This document shows, piece after piece, positions 8,648-17,025 of a DNA stretch of 64,000 nt. The DNA is from Bacteroidetes bacterium ADurb.Bin145 (GTDB taxonomy: Bacteria; Bacteroidota; Bacteroidia; Bacteroidales; VadinHA17), in assembly GCA_002070505.1 (NCBI GenBank), contig MWDJ01000002.1, forward strand, positions 62,001-126,000. Reading direction: 5' to 3'. A program made the translations under genes and the position numbers. The stretch's first letter is position 1. Each line of letters starts with the position of its first letter. The notes beneath the pieces are model-generated. The model saw nothing but the letters and a program-made list of their open reading frames with translations. It made no database searches and had not been told where the DNA came from.

Positions 8648-9481
8648 TCAGAGATTTACTGACCTGAACCGGGCAATGCTCTCTTCGGCTTTGATAATAT
8701 ATAGTTTGCGCAGCTTTTCAATAAGCGGAATACCGACTTTAAAATTTTTATTATCGATGCAACAGAATGGTAATACAATTGGAGATGTGCCGGTCATGAA
8801 AACTGCATCATAATCCGTTATTGAACCGGCCATCACACATTCCAGTTTCACCGGAATATTATTCTCCTTACAGATATCAAGAATGTGCTTCCGGGTAATC
8901 CCGTTAAGTATCAATCCATCGGGAGCAGTGACAAGAGTATCTTTTTTCAGAAAGAAAATATTGGAGCGGCTTCCTTCTGTTATCTGTCCCCGTTCATTTA
9001 CGAGCAGGGCTTCATACCCGCCTTCAAGTATAAGCTTATGAAAAATACTTGACCGCAACTTATGATCAATTACCTTTGAGGCAGGATCCTTCCTCTCGGC
9101 ATAGAACAATATTCCTTTCACTCCATTCCGGTATTGCGCTTCAGAAGGATAGATTGGTTCAATGAAATAAACGATATAATTGTAAGACCCTGGCTTATAG
9201 TTGAATACAATTTTGAGATTTAATTCTTTCTTTTTGTCGGATTTAGTCAGGTTTATTATATCACGTTTAAGAGTTTCCGGGTCCGCAAGCATCTTTTTCT
9301 TCTGCATCTTTACGCTTGATTCAAGGCGCTCCATATGATCATAGAAAAATACAGGATTCCCTTTTGTCATCCTTATTACCTCATAAATTGAATCTCCTTC
9401 ATATACGAAGGAATTATCAAATGAATCTGCATCCTGCAGTTCCCCGTTAATTATGAATTTTCTTCCAAAACACTCATTCAT
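8648..9481 (-). CDS. Class IV PLP aminotransferase / aminodeoxychorismate lyase-like
   Basis: 277 residues with the fold-type IV layout: an N-terminal segment with FVYEGDSIYEVIR, a basic mid-region with the probable PLP lysine in IDHKLRSS (around residue 140), the family hallmark ITEGSRSNIFFLK and the PLP phosphate-binding region NGITRKHIL. Members include branched-chain and D-amino acid transaminases and 4-amino-4-deoxychorismate lyase (PabC); the sequence alone does not choose between them. No pabA or pabB neighbour is present. It is transcribed away from the DnaQ/GIY-YIG gene and has a promoter box 20 bp upstream of the ATG. Confidence 0.8.
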   Translation of the reverse strand: MNECFGRKFIINGELQDADSFDNSFVYEGDSIYEVIRMTKGNPVFFYDHMERLESSVKMQKKKMLADPETLKRDIINLTKSDKKKELNLKIVFNYKPGSYNYIVYFIEPIYPSEAQYRNGVKGILFYAERKDPASKVIDHKLRSSIFHKLILEGGYEALLVNERGQITEGSRSNIFFLKKDTLVTAPDGLILNGITRKHILDICKENNIPVKLECVMAGSITDYDAVFMTGTSPIVLPFCCIDNKNFKVGIPLIEKLRKLYIIKAEESIARFRSVNL

Positions 9482-9500
9482 ATTTTCCAGACTTTAGTAA

Positions 9501-9528
9501 CAAAAATACAAACTATAAACAACACAAA
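9501..9528 (-). promoter_or_regulatory. Promoter of the class IV aminotransferase gene
   Basis: On the minus strand TATTTTTG (9508 to 9501) matches TAnnTTTG, preceded after 16 bp by TTTG (9528 to 9525) as a -33 element. The spacing is slightly short but the -7 box is exact, giving a leader of only about 13 nt before ATG 9481. Confidence 0.6.
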
Positions 9529-9577
9529 GTTCATTTGTGACTATATTCGTAAAGTATATTACAGTGAAATTTTCCAG

Positions 9578-10948
9578 GTGTTTGCTATAATTGACATTGA
9601 GACTACGGGAGGCAGCGCAAGGCTGGAGAAAATAACCGAGATTGCCATCTATCTTCATGATGGGGAGAAAATCACAGGAGAATTTAAAACACTTGTAAAT
9701 CCGGAAAGGAATATTCCATATTTCATCACTAACCTGACAGGCATTACAAATGAGATGGTTGAAAATGCACCCCGATTCTTTGAAATTGCCAAAACGATAG
9801 TTGAAATGACTGAAGGAAGGACTTTTGTGGCTCATAATGCAAGGTTCGATTATTCTTTCATACGGCAGGAGTTCAAATCGCTCGGGTATAATTTCAGCAG
9901 GAATCTCATCGACACAGTTTCGCTGAGCCGTAAACTTTTCCCCGGACATCGTTCATACAGTCTTGGCAATATTTGCAGGGATCTCCGGATTGATATCCCC
10001 GGAAGGCATCGTGCCGCAGGTGATGCCATGGCTACTGTCAGGCTTTTTGAGATGCTCCTGAAAAAGGATATTGATTTAAACGGCAGGTATTCCAGCCTTA
10101 TCAGGAACACCAGGATTTCAAAGCTGAATCCAAAGCTTGATATTTCAAAGCTCAATACCATCCCCGAAGAACCAGGGGTGTACTATTTTTATAATGAGGA
10201 AGGGACTCTGATATACATCGGGAAAAGCCGTAATCTCCAGCAAAGGATCAATACTCACCTATCAAATAATACTACCAACAGGGCAATGGAAATGCGCGAT
10301 ATAATTGCTGACATTGACTGGGAGGCAACCGGGAGTGAACTGATCGCTCTATTACGCGAGTCATTTGAAATAAAAGACAATAAGCCGATCTATAACAGGG
10401 CCCAGCGACGATCCGGCTTTCAGTGGGGAATATTCACTTTTACTGATAATAATGGCTACCTTAATTTCCGGTTTGGTTCTCTTGATTCAGATGATGAACC
10501 ACTGTCAGTCTTTACTTCAAGGGAAAGGGCTAAATCGAAACTTGCTTCACTTGTTGAAACTTATGGTCTGTGCCAGAAGCTTACAGGTCTCTACGAATGC
10601 AATGGTGCCTGTTTTCAGCATCATGTAGGCATCTGCAAGGGTGCCTGCTGCGGGAATGAGTCTCCCTCAGAATATAACGACAGGGCAACAAAAGCTGCTG
10701 ACGAGTTCATTTTCAGCCGGAGTAACTTCCTGATTATTGACAGGGGAAGATCTGATGATGAAAGAAGTGCAGTAAAAGTCATCAATGGTAAATATGCCGG
10801 CTACGGATACTTCAATATTAATGACCTGGGATTTGGACTTGCAGCCGTACATGATTGTATCAGGCCGGCATCAGACAACCGTGATATACAGGTAATCCTT
10901 AAGACATATCTCAGGCACAACAAGGTTGAGAAAATTATAAATTTCTGA
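9578..10948 (+). CDS. DnaQ-like 3'-5' exonuclease fused to a GIY-YIG (UvrC/Cho-like) nuclease
   Basis: 456 residues from a GTG start; the exonuclease core begins at once (MFAIIDIETTGG), so no earlier start is needed. The DEDDh exonuclease residues are D6 and E8, D91 (HNARFDYSF) and H144/D149 (HRAAGDA). A GIY-YIG domain follows: VYY at 201-203, YIG at 213-215 and the Arg-rich helix KSRNLQQR. The C-terminal third holds a Cys-rich segment (CNGACFQHHVGICKGACC) like that following the GIY-YIG domain of UvrC/Cho. It combines proofreading-type exonuclease with a repair incision nuclease in one chain and probably acts in DNA repair. Similar fusions are known in other bacteria. Confidence 0.88.
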   Translation: MFAIIDIETTGGSARLEKITEIAIYLHDGEKITGEFKTLVNPERNIPYFITNLTGITNEMVENAPRFFEIAKTIVEMTEGRTFVAHNARFDYSFIRQEFKSLGYNFSRNLIDTVSLSRKLFPGHRSYSLGNICRDLRIDIPGRHRAAGDAMATVRLFEMLLKKDIDLNGRYSSLIRNTRISKLNPKLDISKLNTIPEEPGVYYFYNEEGTLIYIGKSRNLQQRINTHLSNNTTNRAMEMRDIIADIDWEATGSELIALLRESFEIKDNKPIYNRAQRRSGFQWGIFTFTDNNGYLNFRFGSLDSDDEPLSVFTSRERAKSKLASLVETYGLCQKLTGLYECNGACFQHHVGICKGACCGNESPSEYNDRATKAADEFIFSRSNFLIIDRGRSDDERSAVKVINGKYAGYGYFNINDLGFGLAAVHDCIRPASDNRDIQVILKTYLRHNKVEKIINF

Positions 10949-11013
10949 TATTCTGATATTTATTTAGTACTTTTATGTTCATATTATATGAATAAATCAT
11001 AATAATCATCTTC

Positions 11014-11043
11014 TTGTTCATAATTCAAATAATCATACTTTTG
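11014..11043 (+). promoter_or_regulatory. Promoter of the phosphate transport pair
   Basis: TTG (11014-11016), a 19-bp spacer, and TACTTTTG (11036-11043) match the Bacteroidota -33/-7 consensus with ideal spacing, 26 bp before ATG 11070. This is the best-formed promoter in the window. Confidence 0.75.
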
Positions 11044-11069
11044 ATATTGTAACCATTTTATAGTTTGTC

Positions 11070-11720
11070 ATGGCTGTTTTTACTCGGACTACAAAGAATC
11101 TGATCATCCGTATTGATGAATTTATAGATAATGTAGAGCTCGGCTTGCTTGTTTTCAGGGAGGGTATAAAAGCCTATCTCGAAAAGGACGAAGAGGCGTT
11201 CCTCCGGCATCTGTGTAAGCTTGACACTCTTGAGAGCAATGCTGATAAGTTGCAGCGGTCGATTGAAAATGAGATGATCACTCATTCCATTCTTCCCCAG
11301 CACCGTCAGGATGTAATTACACTTATTGATGAACTTGATGAAATAATAGATGTCCTGAAGAGCTCATTGAACGAGTACAATATTGAAAAGCCTGAAATAC
11401 CGGTATCTCTCAATAAGAGTTTCATAAGTCTTGCGGATGCTTCCCTTTTTGCAGCAGAAGAGCTTATCCCCGCAGCCCGGGCATATTTCAGAGCTCCCCA
11501 TACTGTAAGGGAAAAACTGTTGAAGGTTTATTACTTCGAAAGTGAGACAGACAAGATATCTAAGAGCATGAAAACAACCATCTTTCAGGAAATGAATGAG
11601 TTGGATCTTGCCCGAAAAGCTCATCTCAGATATATTATCAATCATCTGGAGAATATTTCGGATCTGGCTCAAAAGGCTGCCGATCTGCTTTCCGGTATGG
11701 CCATCAAGCTAACGATGTAA
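11070..11720 (+). CDS. DUF47 / PhoU-like phosphate transport accessory protein
   Basis: 216 residues, all alpha-helical, without signal or membrane segments, with the PhoU-related three-helix repeats typical of DUF47 (PF01865): acidic/hydrophobic heptads such as DTLESNADKLQRSIENEM and a second copy ESETDKISKSMKTTIFQEM. DUF47 proteins are encoded next to PiT transporters and are thought to control them. The PiT gene follows after 2 bp, so the two are co-transcribed from the promoter at 11014-11043. Confidence 0.88.
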   Translation: MAVFTRTTKNLIIRIDEFIDNVELGLLVFREGIKAYLEKDEEAFLRHLCKLDTLESNADKLQRSIENEMITHSILPQHRQDVITLIDELDEIIDVLKSSLNEYNIEKPEIPVSLNKSFISLADASLFAAEELIPAARAYFRAPHTVREKLLKVYYFESETDKISKSMKTTIFQEMNELDLARKAHLRYIINHLENISDLAQKAADLLSGMAIKLTM

Positions 11721-11722
11721 TT

Positions 11723-12955
11723 ATGATCCTGTTTTTTTTAACCAGCGGATTGTTCCTTGGCTGGTCACTGGGTGCCAATGACGCTTCTAATGTTTTCGGG
11801 ACCGCTGTCGGGTCTAAAATGCTGTCTTTCCGCAAAGCTGCAATAATTGCATCAGTTGCAGTGATAGTTGGTGCAGTCATTCAGGGTGCCGGAGCTTCAC
11901 AAACATTAGGCAAACTCGGTTCTGTCAATGCTATCGGAGGATCATTTACATTGTCACTTGCTGCAGCTGTAACAGTTTATACAATGACTAAATTCTCTGT
12001 ACCGGTATCAAGCACACAGGCTATCGTAGGAGCAATTATCGGATGGAATTTCTTTACTGGCAATAAAACTGATTCTGCCACTCTTATCAAAATAGTATCA
12101 ACATGGATAACAGGGCCAATAATTGGTGCAATATTTGCCATACTGCTGTATCTTCTGGTAAGATGGATAAAAAGAACTGCCAATATTCACCTCATAAGAT
12201 TTGAATCATTTATAAGAACAGGCCTGATAATAGTCGGAGCATTCGGAGCATATAGCCTCGGAGCCAATAACATTGCCAATGTGATGGGAGTATTTGTTCC
12301 GGCATTCAACCTTCAGGAACTTGATCTCGGCATCTTTTCACTTTCTTCTGCACAGCAGTTGTTCCTTATCGGTGGACTGGCAATTGCAGTTGGGATCATT
12401 ACGTATTCAAAAAGAGTAATGGAAACAGTCGGAAGTAATATAATTGAGATCTCAGCTGAAGCAGCACTTGTCGTTGTTCTTGCTCACTCACTTGTGCTGT
12501 TCATTTTTTCATCAACTGCTCTCTCTGATCTTCTTTTAAAAGCAGGCCTGCCACGTATCCCAATGGTCCCTGTATCAAGCACCCAGGTCATTGTCGGATG
12601 TATTGTAGGCATCGGCCTGTATAAAGGAGTAAGGAATATCAATTTCAGGCTGCTCGGAGAAATAGCTCTCGGCTGGATTACTACACCCGTTATTGCAGGT
12701 CTTCTGAGTTACTTTTCCCTGTTTTTCATGAAAAACATTTTCAATATTCAAACAGGATACAAAAATACTGACAGCAATGCAAGTAATGCTATCCTTACCA
12801 CTCCTGATGAAAGTATATCTTTAATCTTCAGGTATTTGCTTATCGGTCTGATTATTATTGGCGCCCTTTTGATTATATTTTACACATTACTTGAAAGAAA
12901 GAAAACAAGGGAAATGAGAATATCGGAAGAGAAATTCTGGAAAAACATAAAATAG
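11723..12955 (+). CDS. pit: PiT-family inorganic phosphate transporter
   Basis: 410 residues with about ten to eleven hydrophobic helices. The two family signature repeats are clear: GANDASNVFGTAVGSKML near residue 18 and GANNIANVMGVF near residue 180, each followed by a PVSSTQAIVG-type motif (VPVSSTQAIVGAIIG and VPVSSTQVIVGCIVG). Members carry phosphate as a metal-phosphate complex with H+ or Na+ symport across the inner membrane. The C-terminal tail after the last helix is basic. Two bases separate it from the DUF47 gene, so transporter and regulator form one unit. Confidence 0.93.
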   Translation: MILFFLTSGLFLGWSLGANDASNVFGTAVGSKMLSFRKAAIIASVAVIVGAVIQGAGASQTLGKLGSVNAIGGSFTLSLAAAVTVYTMTKFSVPVSSTQAIVGAIIGWNFFTGNKTDSATLIKIVSTWITGPIIGAIFAILLYLLVRWIKRTANIHLIRFESFIRTGLIIVGAFGAYSLGANNIANVMGVFVPAFNLQELDLGIFSLSSAQQLFLIGGLAIAVGIITYSKRVMETVGSNIIEISAEAALVVVLAHSLVLFIFSSTALSDLLLKAGLPRIPMVPVSSTQVIVGCIVGIGLYKGVRNINFRLLGEIALGWITTPVIAGLLSYFSLFFMKNIFNIQTGYKNTDSNASNAILTTPDESISLIFRYLLIGLIIIGALLIIFYTLLERKKTREMRISEEKFWKNIK

Positions 12956-12973
12956 GTCATTTCAGTTTTAAAA

Positions 12974-13681
12974 ATGAACGGAATAATTGAAAAAATAAGA
13001 GCAGATCTCAGGTTGTTTGCTGATGAAAAAACCCGATTACAGGGAGAGAGATTCTTTAAGGAAGATATAAAGCTATATGGCCTTAAGGCAGCCAGGGTAA
13101 CTGAACTGGCAAAGACATATTTTAAATTAATACCTGAAAGAAGCAAAAAGAAAGTTTTCGAACTATGTGAAGAATTATGGAGATCCGGTTACGCTGAGGA
13201 AGGATTCATAGCCTGCGAATGGTCCTATTCCGTGAGGAAAGAATATGTCAGAGATGATTTTGCGGTTTTCGGAAGATGGGTTCACAAATATATAACCAAC
13301 TGGGCCACTTGTGATACGCTGTGTAATCACACAGTCGGGACATTCATTGAGATGTATCCTGAATTCATAAGTGATCTTAAAAAATGGGCTCATTCAGATA
13401 ACCGCTGGGTAAAACGCGCATCTGCGGTTTCATTTATTGTGCCTGCAAGAAAAGGAATGTTCCTGAACGATATTTTCGAAATTGCTGATATCCTGCATTC
13501 CGACAGTGACGATATGGTCCGCAAAGGATACGGTTGGATGCTTAAGGCTGCAAGCCAGGCTCACCAGAAAGAGGTCTTTGATTATGTCATGAAGAGAAAA
13601 GCCACGATGCCGCGTACATCTCTCAGATATGCAATTGAAAAAATGCCGCAGGAATTAAAAAAGCTGGCGATGGCCAGATAG
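12974..13681 (+). CDS. AlkD-like DNA alkylation repair HEAT-repeat protein
   Basis: 235 residues, all helical. The HEAT-like repeats of the AlkD family are recognisable: AARVTELAKTYFKLIPERSKKKVFELCEELWRS is split over two helices, followed by the family segment WATCDTLCNHTVG, where a Trp and Asp lie in the DNA/base-binding groove, and NRWVKRASAVSFIVPAR. AlkD enzymes excise N3/N7-alkylated purines without base flipping. The gene is 18 bp after pit on the same strand and may be read through from it, but no functional link is apparent. Confidence 0.85.
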   Translation: MNGIIEKIRADLRLFADEKTRLQGERFFKEDIKLYGLKAARVTELAKTYFKLIPERSKKKVFELCEELWRSGYAEEGFIACEWSYSVRKEYVRDDFAVFGRWVHKYITNWATCDTLCNHTVGTFIEMYPEFISDLKKWAHSDNRWVKRASAVSFIVPARKGMFLNDIFEIADILHSDSDDMVRKGYGWMLKAASQAHQKEVFDYVMKRKATMPRTSLRYAIEKMPQELKKLAMAR

Positions 13682-13718
13682 TCGACTCTCTTTTTTACCT
13701 TTACAAAAAAAATCTAAG

Positions 13719-15407
13719 ATGAAAGGAGTATTATCCATCATTATAATTCTTCTGGTAACCAGGTCTGTCTTCTCCCAGGACCGCATCACAGGGCATGATT
13801 TTGCGACCAGGTCTGAAGTAATAGCTGCAAACGGTATGGCTGCTACCAGTCAGCCACTGGCTACCCAGGCTGCCCTGGACATACTGAAGAAAGGTGGAAA
13901 TGCAATTGATGCTGCCATAGCTGCCAATGCTGTTCTGGGTGTGGTTGAACCTACCGGAAGTGGCATCGGCGGTGATCTATTTGCTTTGATCTGGAGTGCC
14001 GAAAAGGATAAGCTGTACGGACTTAATGCCAGTGGTAAATCTCCAAGGTCCCTGAAACTAGAGTACTTCAAGGATAACGGATATGAGTTTATCCCCCCTT
14101 ACGGACCACTACCTGTATCAGTACCGGGATGCGTAGACGGATGGTTTGAAATGCACGAGATGTTCGGCAGACTTCCAATGAGAGATATACTACAGCCGGC
14201 AATCAACTATGCAAGGAATGGTTTTCCGGTTACTGAGCTTATTGCTTTTTACCTGGAACGGAACACTCAAAGACTGGCAGAATACCCAAACATCAAATCG
14301 GTTTATATGCCCGGAGGTAAAAGTCCGGCCAAAGGTGAGATTTTTAAAAATCCCCTGCTGGCGAATACTCTTGAAAAGATTGTTAAGGGAGGCAGAAATG
14401 AGTTTTACAGGGGAAGCATTGCGAAGGATATTGCAGCTTTTATGCAGAAGCAGGGAGGCTTTTTAAGTTACGACGATCTTGCAAGACATCACTCGGAATG
14501 GGTTGAACCTGTATCGACAAATTACAGGGGCTATGATGTATGGGAGCTTCCTCCCAATGGCCAGGGTATCGCTGCACTGCAGATACTAAACATACTTGAA
14601 GGTCTTGATATTGCCGGAATGGGATTCGGATCCGCTGAATATATCCATGTCTTTACCGAGGCAAAGAAACTTGCTTTCGAGGACCGTGCAAGATATTATG
14701 CCGATCCGCTTTTTACAAAAGTGCCCGTTTCGCAACTTGTCTCAAAGAGATATGCCGCCGAGAGACGGAAATTAATAGATCCTCTTAAGGCAGCCAGGGT
14801 CTATGACGCCGGAGTCATTGAAGCCGGTAACACAGTTTACCTTACTGTTGCTGATAAAGAAGGTAATATGGTTTCACTGATCCAGAGCAATTACAGAGGT
14901 ATGGGGTCAGGTATGTGTCCTACAGGTCTCGGATTCGTTTTGCAGGACCGTGGAGAGATGTTCAGTCTTGCTCCGGGCCATGCAAACGTATATGCCCCCG
15001 GCAAAAGGCCGTTTCATACAATTATACCTGGTTTCATAACTCGGAACAACAGACCATGGGTTAGTTTCGGCGTAATGGGAGGAGATATGCAGCCCCAGGG
15101 TCACGCTCAGATCGTTGTAAACCTGGTTGATTTCAATATGAATCTCCAGGAAGCCGGCGATGCTCCCAGAATATATCATACGGGTTCATCAGAACCCACA
15201 GGGCAAATAATGACAAACGGAGGGGTCCTTCATCTTGAAAGTGGTTTCCGCACCGAAGTGATCCAGAAACTGATGAGCATGGGTCACGTGATACAATGGG
15301 ACCTCGGAGGATATGGAGGATACCAGGCTATTAAGTGGGATGAAAAAAACAAGGTATGGTTCGGTGCATCCGAATCCCGTAAGGACGGCCAGGCCGCAGG
15401 ATATTAA
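13719..15407 (+). CDS. ggt: Gamma-glutamyltransferase family protein
   Basis: 562 residues with a cleavable signal peptide (LLVTRSVFSQ, cut near residue 20). The Ntn-hydrolase precursor is complete: the large-subunit motif AANAVLGVVEPTGSGIGGDLFAL, and T372 (GNTVYLTVAD, codon 14832-14834) as the expected autocleavage nucleophile starting the small subunit, followed by GNMVSLIQSNY and GLGFVLQDRG. The variant pattern around the nucleophile resembles the YwrD-like branch more than E. coli Ggt. It should hydrolyse or transfer gamma-glutamyl groups (glutathione and similar) in the periplasm. A near-consensus -7 box, TACCTTTA, lies about 20 bp upstream. Confidence 0.88.
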   Translation: MKGVLSIIIILLVTRSVFSQDRITGHDFATRSEVIAANGMAATSQPLATQAALDILKKGGNAIDAAIAANAVLGVVEPTGSGIGGDLFALIWSAEKDKLYGLNASGKSPRSLKLEYFKDNGYEFIPPYGPLPVSVPGCVDGWFEMHEMFGRLPMRDILQPAINYARNGFPVTELIAFYLERNTQRLAEYPNIKSVYMPGGKSPAKGEIFKNPLLANTLEKIVKGGRNEFYRGSIAKDIAAFMQKQGGFLSYDDLARHHSEWVEPVSTNYRGYDVWELPPNGQGIAALQILNILEGLDIAGMGFGSAEYIHVFTEAKKLAFEDRARYYADPLFTKVPVSQLVSKRYAAERRKLIDPLKAARVYDAGVIEAGNTVYLTVADKEGNMVSLIQSNYRGMGSGMCPTGLGFVLQDRGEMFSLAPGHANVYAPGKRPFHTIIPGFITRNNRPWVSFGVMGGDMQPQGHAQIVVNLVDFNMNLQEAGDAPRIYHTGSSEPTGQIMTNGGVLHLESGFRTEVIQKLMSMGHVIQWDLGGYGGYQAIKWDEKNKVWFGASESRKDGQAAGY

Positions 15408-15410
15408 CAG

Positions 15411-15436
15411 AGCGGGAGTGAGAGCGGGAGTGAGAG
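15411..15436. repeat. Short tandem repeat GCGGGAGTGAGA
   Basis: Two copies of the 12-bp unit GCGGGAGTGAGA follow the ggt stop codon. They are part of the window-wide pattern of short direct repeats at gene ends. Confidence 0.55.
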
Positions 15437-15465
15437 TAGAAAAGAGCAGATGACGGTAAAAGTGA

Positions 15466-16941
15466 TTAAGAATCTACTAATTCTTTTATTTCAAGGACTT
15501 TAGTATTGCCTCCGGTTTCAAGGTTGATCTCATGAGGTTTATTAGTCTTCCATGAACCATTTGTAAAATCAGGTACATCGATCGATCCCGATCTGTTAGC
15601 CACCGACCATTCGCTGAGAGGTGCTACTGAGCTCCATAGGGCACCGTCATAAACATCCTGGTCGAGAGGCAATCCGTTCCTTAGACAGTCAATAAGACGC
15701 CAGTCCATTATGAAATCCATCCCTCCGTGTCCGCCAACCTGTCTGGCAAGTTCTCCGACTCTTTTAATTATTCCGGGTGTATGTTCTTCCCTTAAAAGGT
15801 CAAGTTCCTCTTTCGTGAACCAGCTCTCTCCTATTGCCATGAGTTGCTGAGGATACTTTACAGCCATACCCTTCGTACCTTTTACAAGGTGAATCCTTGA
15901 ATATGGTTGAGTTGACGAAACGTCATGCTGGATCATCATTGTTTTTCCAAGATTTGTCCTGATTATAGTTGTATTTATGTTCCCACGATAATTCCTTCCG
16001 GTGAACTCGTTATAAAAAGGATCGGTTGCTGCAAGTTCTGCTGCCCTTTTTGCCATTGTGAAATCGTTGCCTGAAACAGAAGAGAGATATTCCATCCTGT
16101 CTCCCCTGTTGATATTCAATACCTGACAGATAGGCCCCAGGCCATGAGTGGGATAAAGGTTCCCGTTTCTCGAAGCATTCTCTTTCAACCTCCACATATC
16201 CGTATAACCATCATCAGTCTGCCGGCTGTCATCAGGTTTATTGAAATTAAGTCCGATAAGATTATGTATATAGGCACCTTCACCATGGATAATATCTCCG
16301 AACATACCCTGACGAGCCATATTCAGAGTCAGCAATTCGAAGAAATCATAGCAGCAGTTTTCAAGCATCATGCAATGCTTCTTTGTTCTTTCTGAAGTCT
16401 CTACAAGCTGCCATGCTTCCTCTATAGTTCTGCATAAAGGAACTTCACAGGCTACGTGCTTGCCATTCTCCATTGAATATAATGCCACAGGAGCATGGAG
16501 TACCCAGGGAGTGCAGATATAAATAAGATCAATATCCGGTAATTCGACCATCTTCTTCCAGGCGTCTTCAGATCCGAAGAACTCCTTTGCAGGTGCCCTG
16601 CCAATACCTGAAAGATACTTCTGGGATTCTTTTACAGCTACCTCTCTTTTGTCTCCCAATGCTGCTATTTCAACACCTTCAATCCGTGTAAGCCTCTTTA
16701 CCGCACCGCTTCCCCTGTCGCCCAAACCTATTACTCCGATCCTTACCACTGGTATTGAAGGGGCTGCATAGCCTGACATATTAAATATTTGATAATGGGT
16801 CTTTTTAACAGACGCCAGGATCTCAGGCATGTTAGAGATCTCTTCTTTTGAACGTGAGCATCCTGAAAACATTCCTCCGGCAAGAGCTCCGGCTCCCGCA
16901 AAAGAGGTTGTTTTAAGAAAGTTACGGCGGTTGGTCTTCAT
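15466..16941 (-). CDS. Gfo/Idh/MocA-family exported glycosidase-like protein (GH109-like)
   Basis: 491 residues. The N-terminus has a Tat motif (NRRNFLKTT) followed by a lipobox-like SGCS near residue 28, so the product is probably a Tat-exported lipoprotein. The NAD-binding fold (RIGVIGLGDRGSG), the motif GKHVACEVPLCRT, ENCCYDFFEL and the segment YPTHGLGPICQVLNINRGDR match NAD-dependent alpha-N-acetylgalactosaminidases of GH109, which cleave through a transient C3 oxidation. The later segment GGHGGMDFIMDWRLID is also typical of that group. Substrate specificity in GH109 is broad, so alpha-GalNAc is only one possibility. It is separate from the Gfo/Idh gene at 5063-6544 and only distantly similar to it. 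Confidence 0.8.
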   Translation of the reverse strand: MKTNRRNFLKTTSFAGAGALAGGMFSGCSRSKEEISNMPEILASVKKTHYQIFNMSGYAAPSIPVVRIGVIGLGDRGSGAVKRLTRIEGVEIAALGDKREVAVKESQKYLSGIGRAPAKEFFGSEDAWKKMVELPDIDLIYICTPWVLHAPVALYSMENGKHVACEVPLCRTIEEAWQLVETSERTKKHCMMLENCCYDFFELLTLNMARQGMFGDIIHGEGAYIHNLIGLNFNKPDDSRQTDDGYTDMWRLKENASRNGNLYPTHGLGPICQVLNINRGDRMEYLSSVSGNDFTMAKRAAELAATDPFYNEFTGRNYRGNINTTIIRTNLGKTMMIQHDVSSTQPYSRIHLVKGTKGMAVKYPQQLMAIGESWFTKEELDLLREEHTPGIIKRVGELARQVGGHGGMDFIMDWRLIDCLRNGLPLDQDVYDGALWSSVAPLSEWSVANRSGSIDVPDFTNGSWKTNKPHEINLETGGNTKVLEIKELVDS

Positions 16942-17025
16942 AAATTTAAATTTAATCCTGAGAAAACTAATATCAATAAAAAAATGTTAATCACAACGGG
17001 TTCTTTTTATCAAATACAAGAAATT

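Noticed and set aside
9494-9949. 151-codon minus-strand open frame over the start of the DnaQ/GIY-YIG gene
   Set aside because: Antisense to the clear exonuclease motifs, so it is a shadow.
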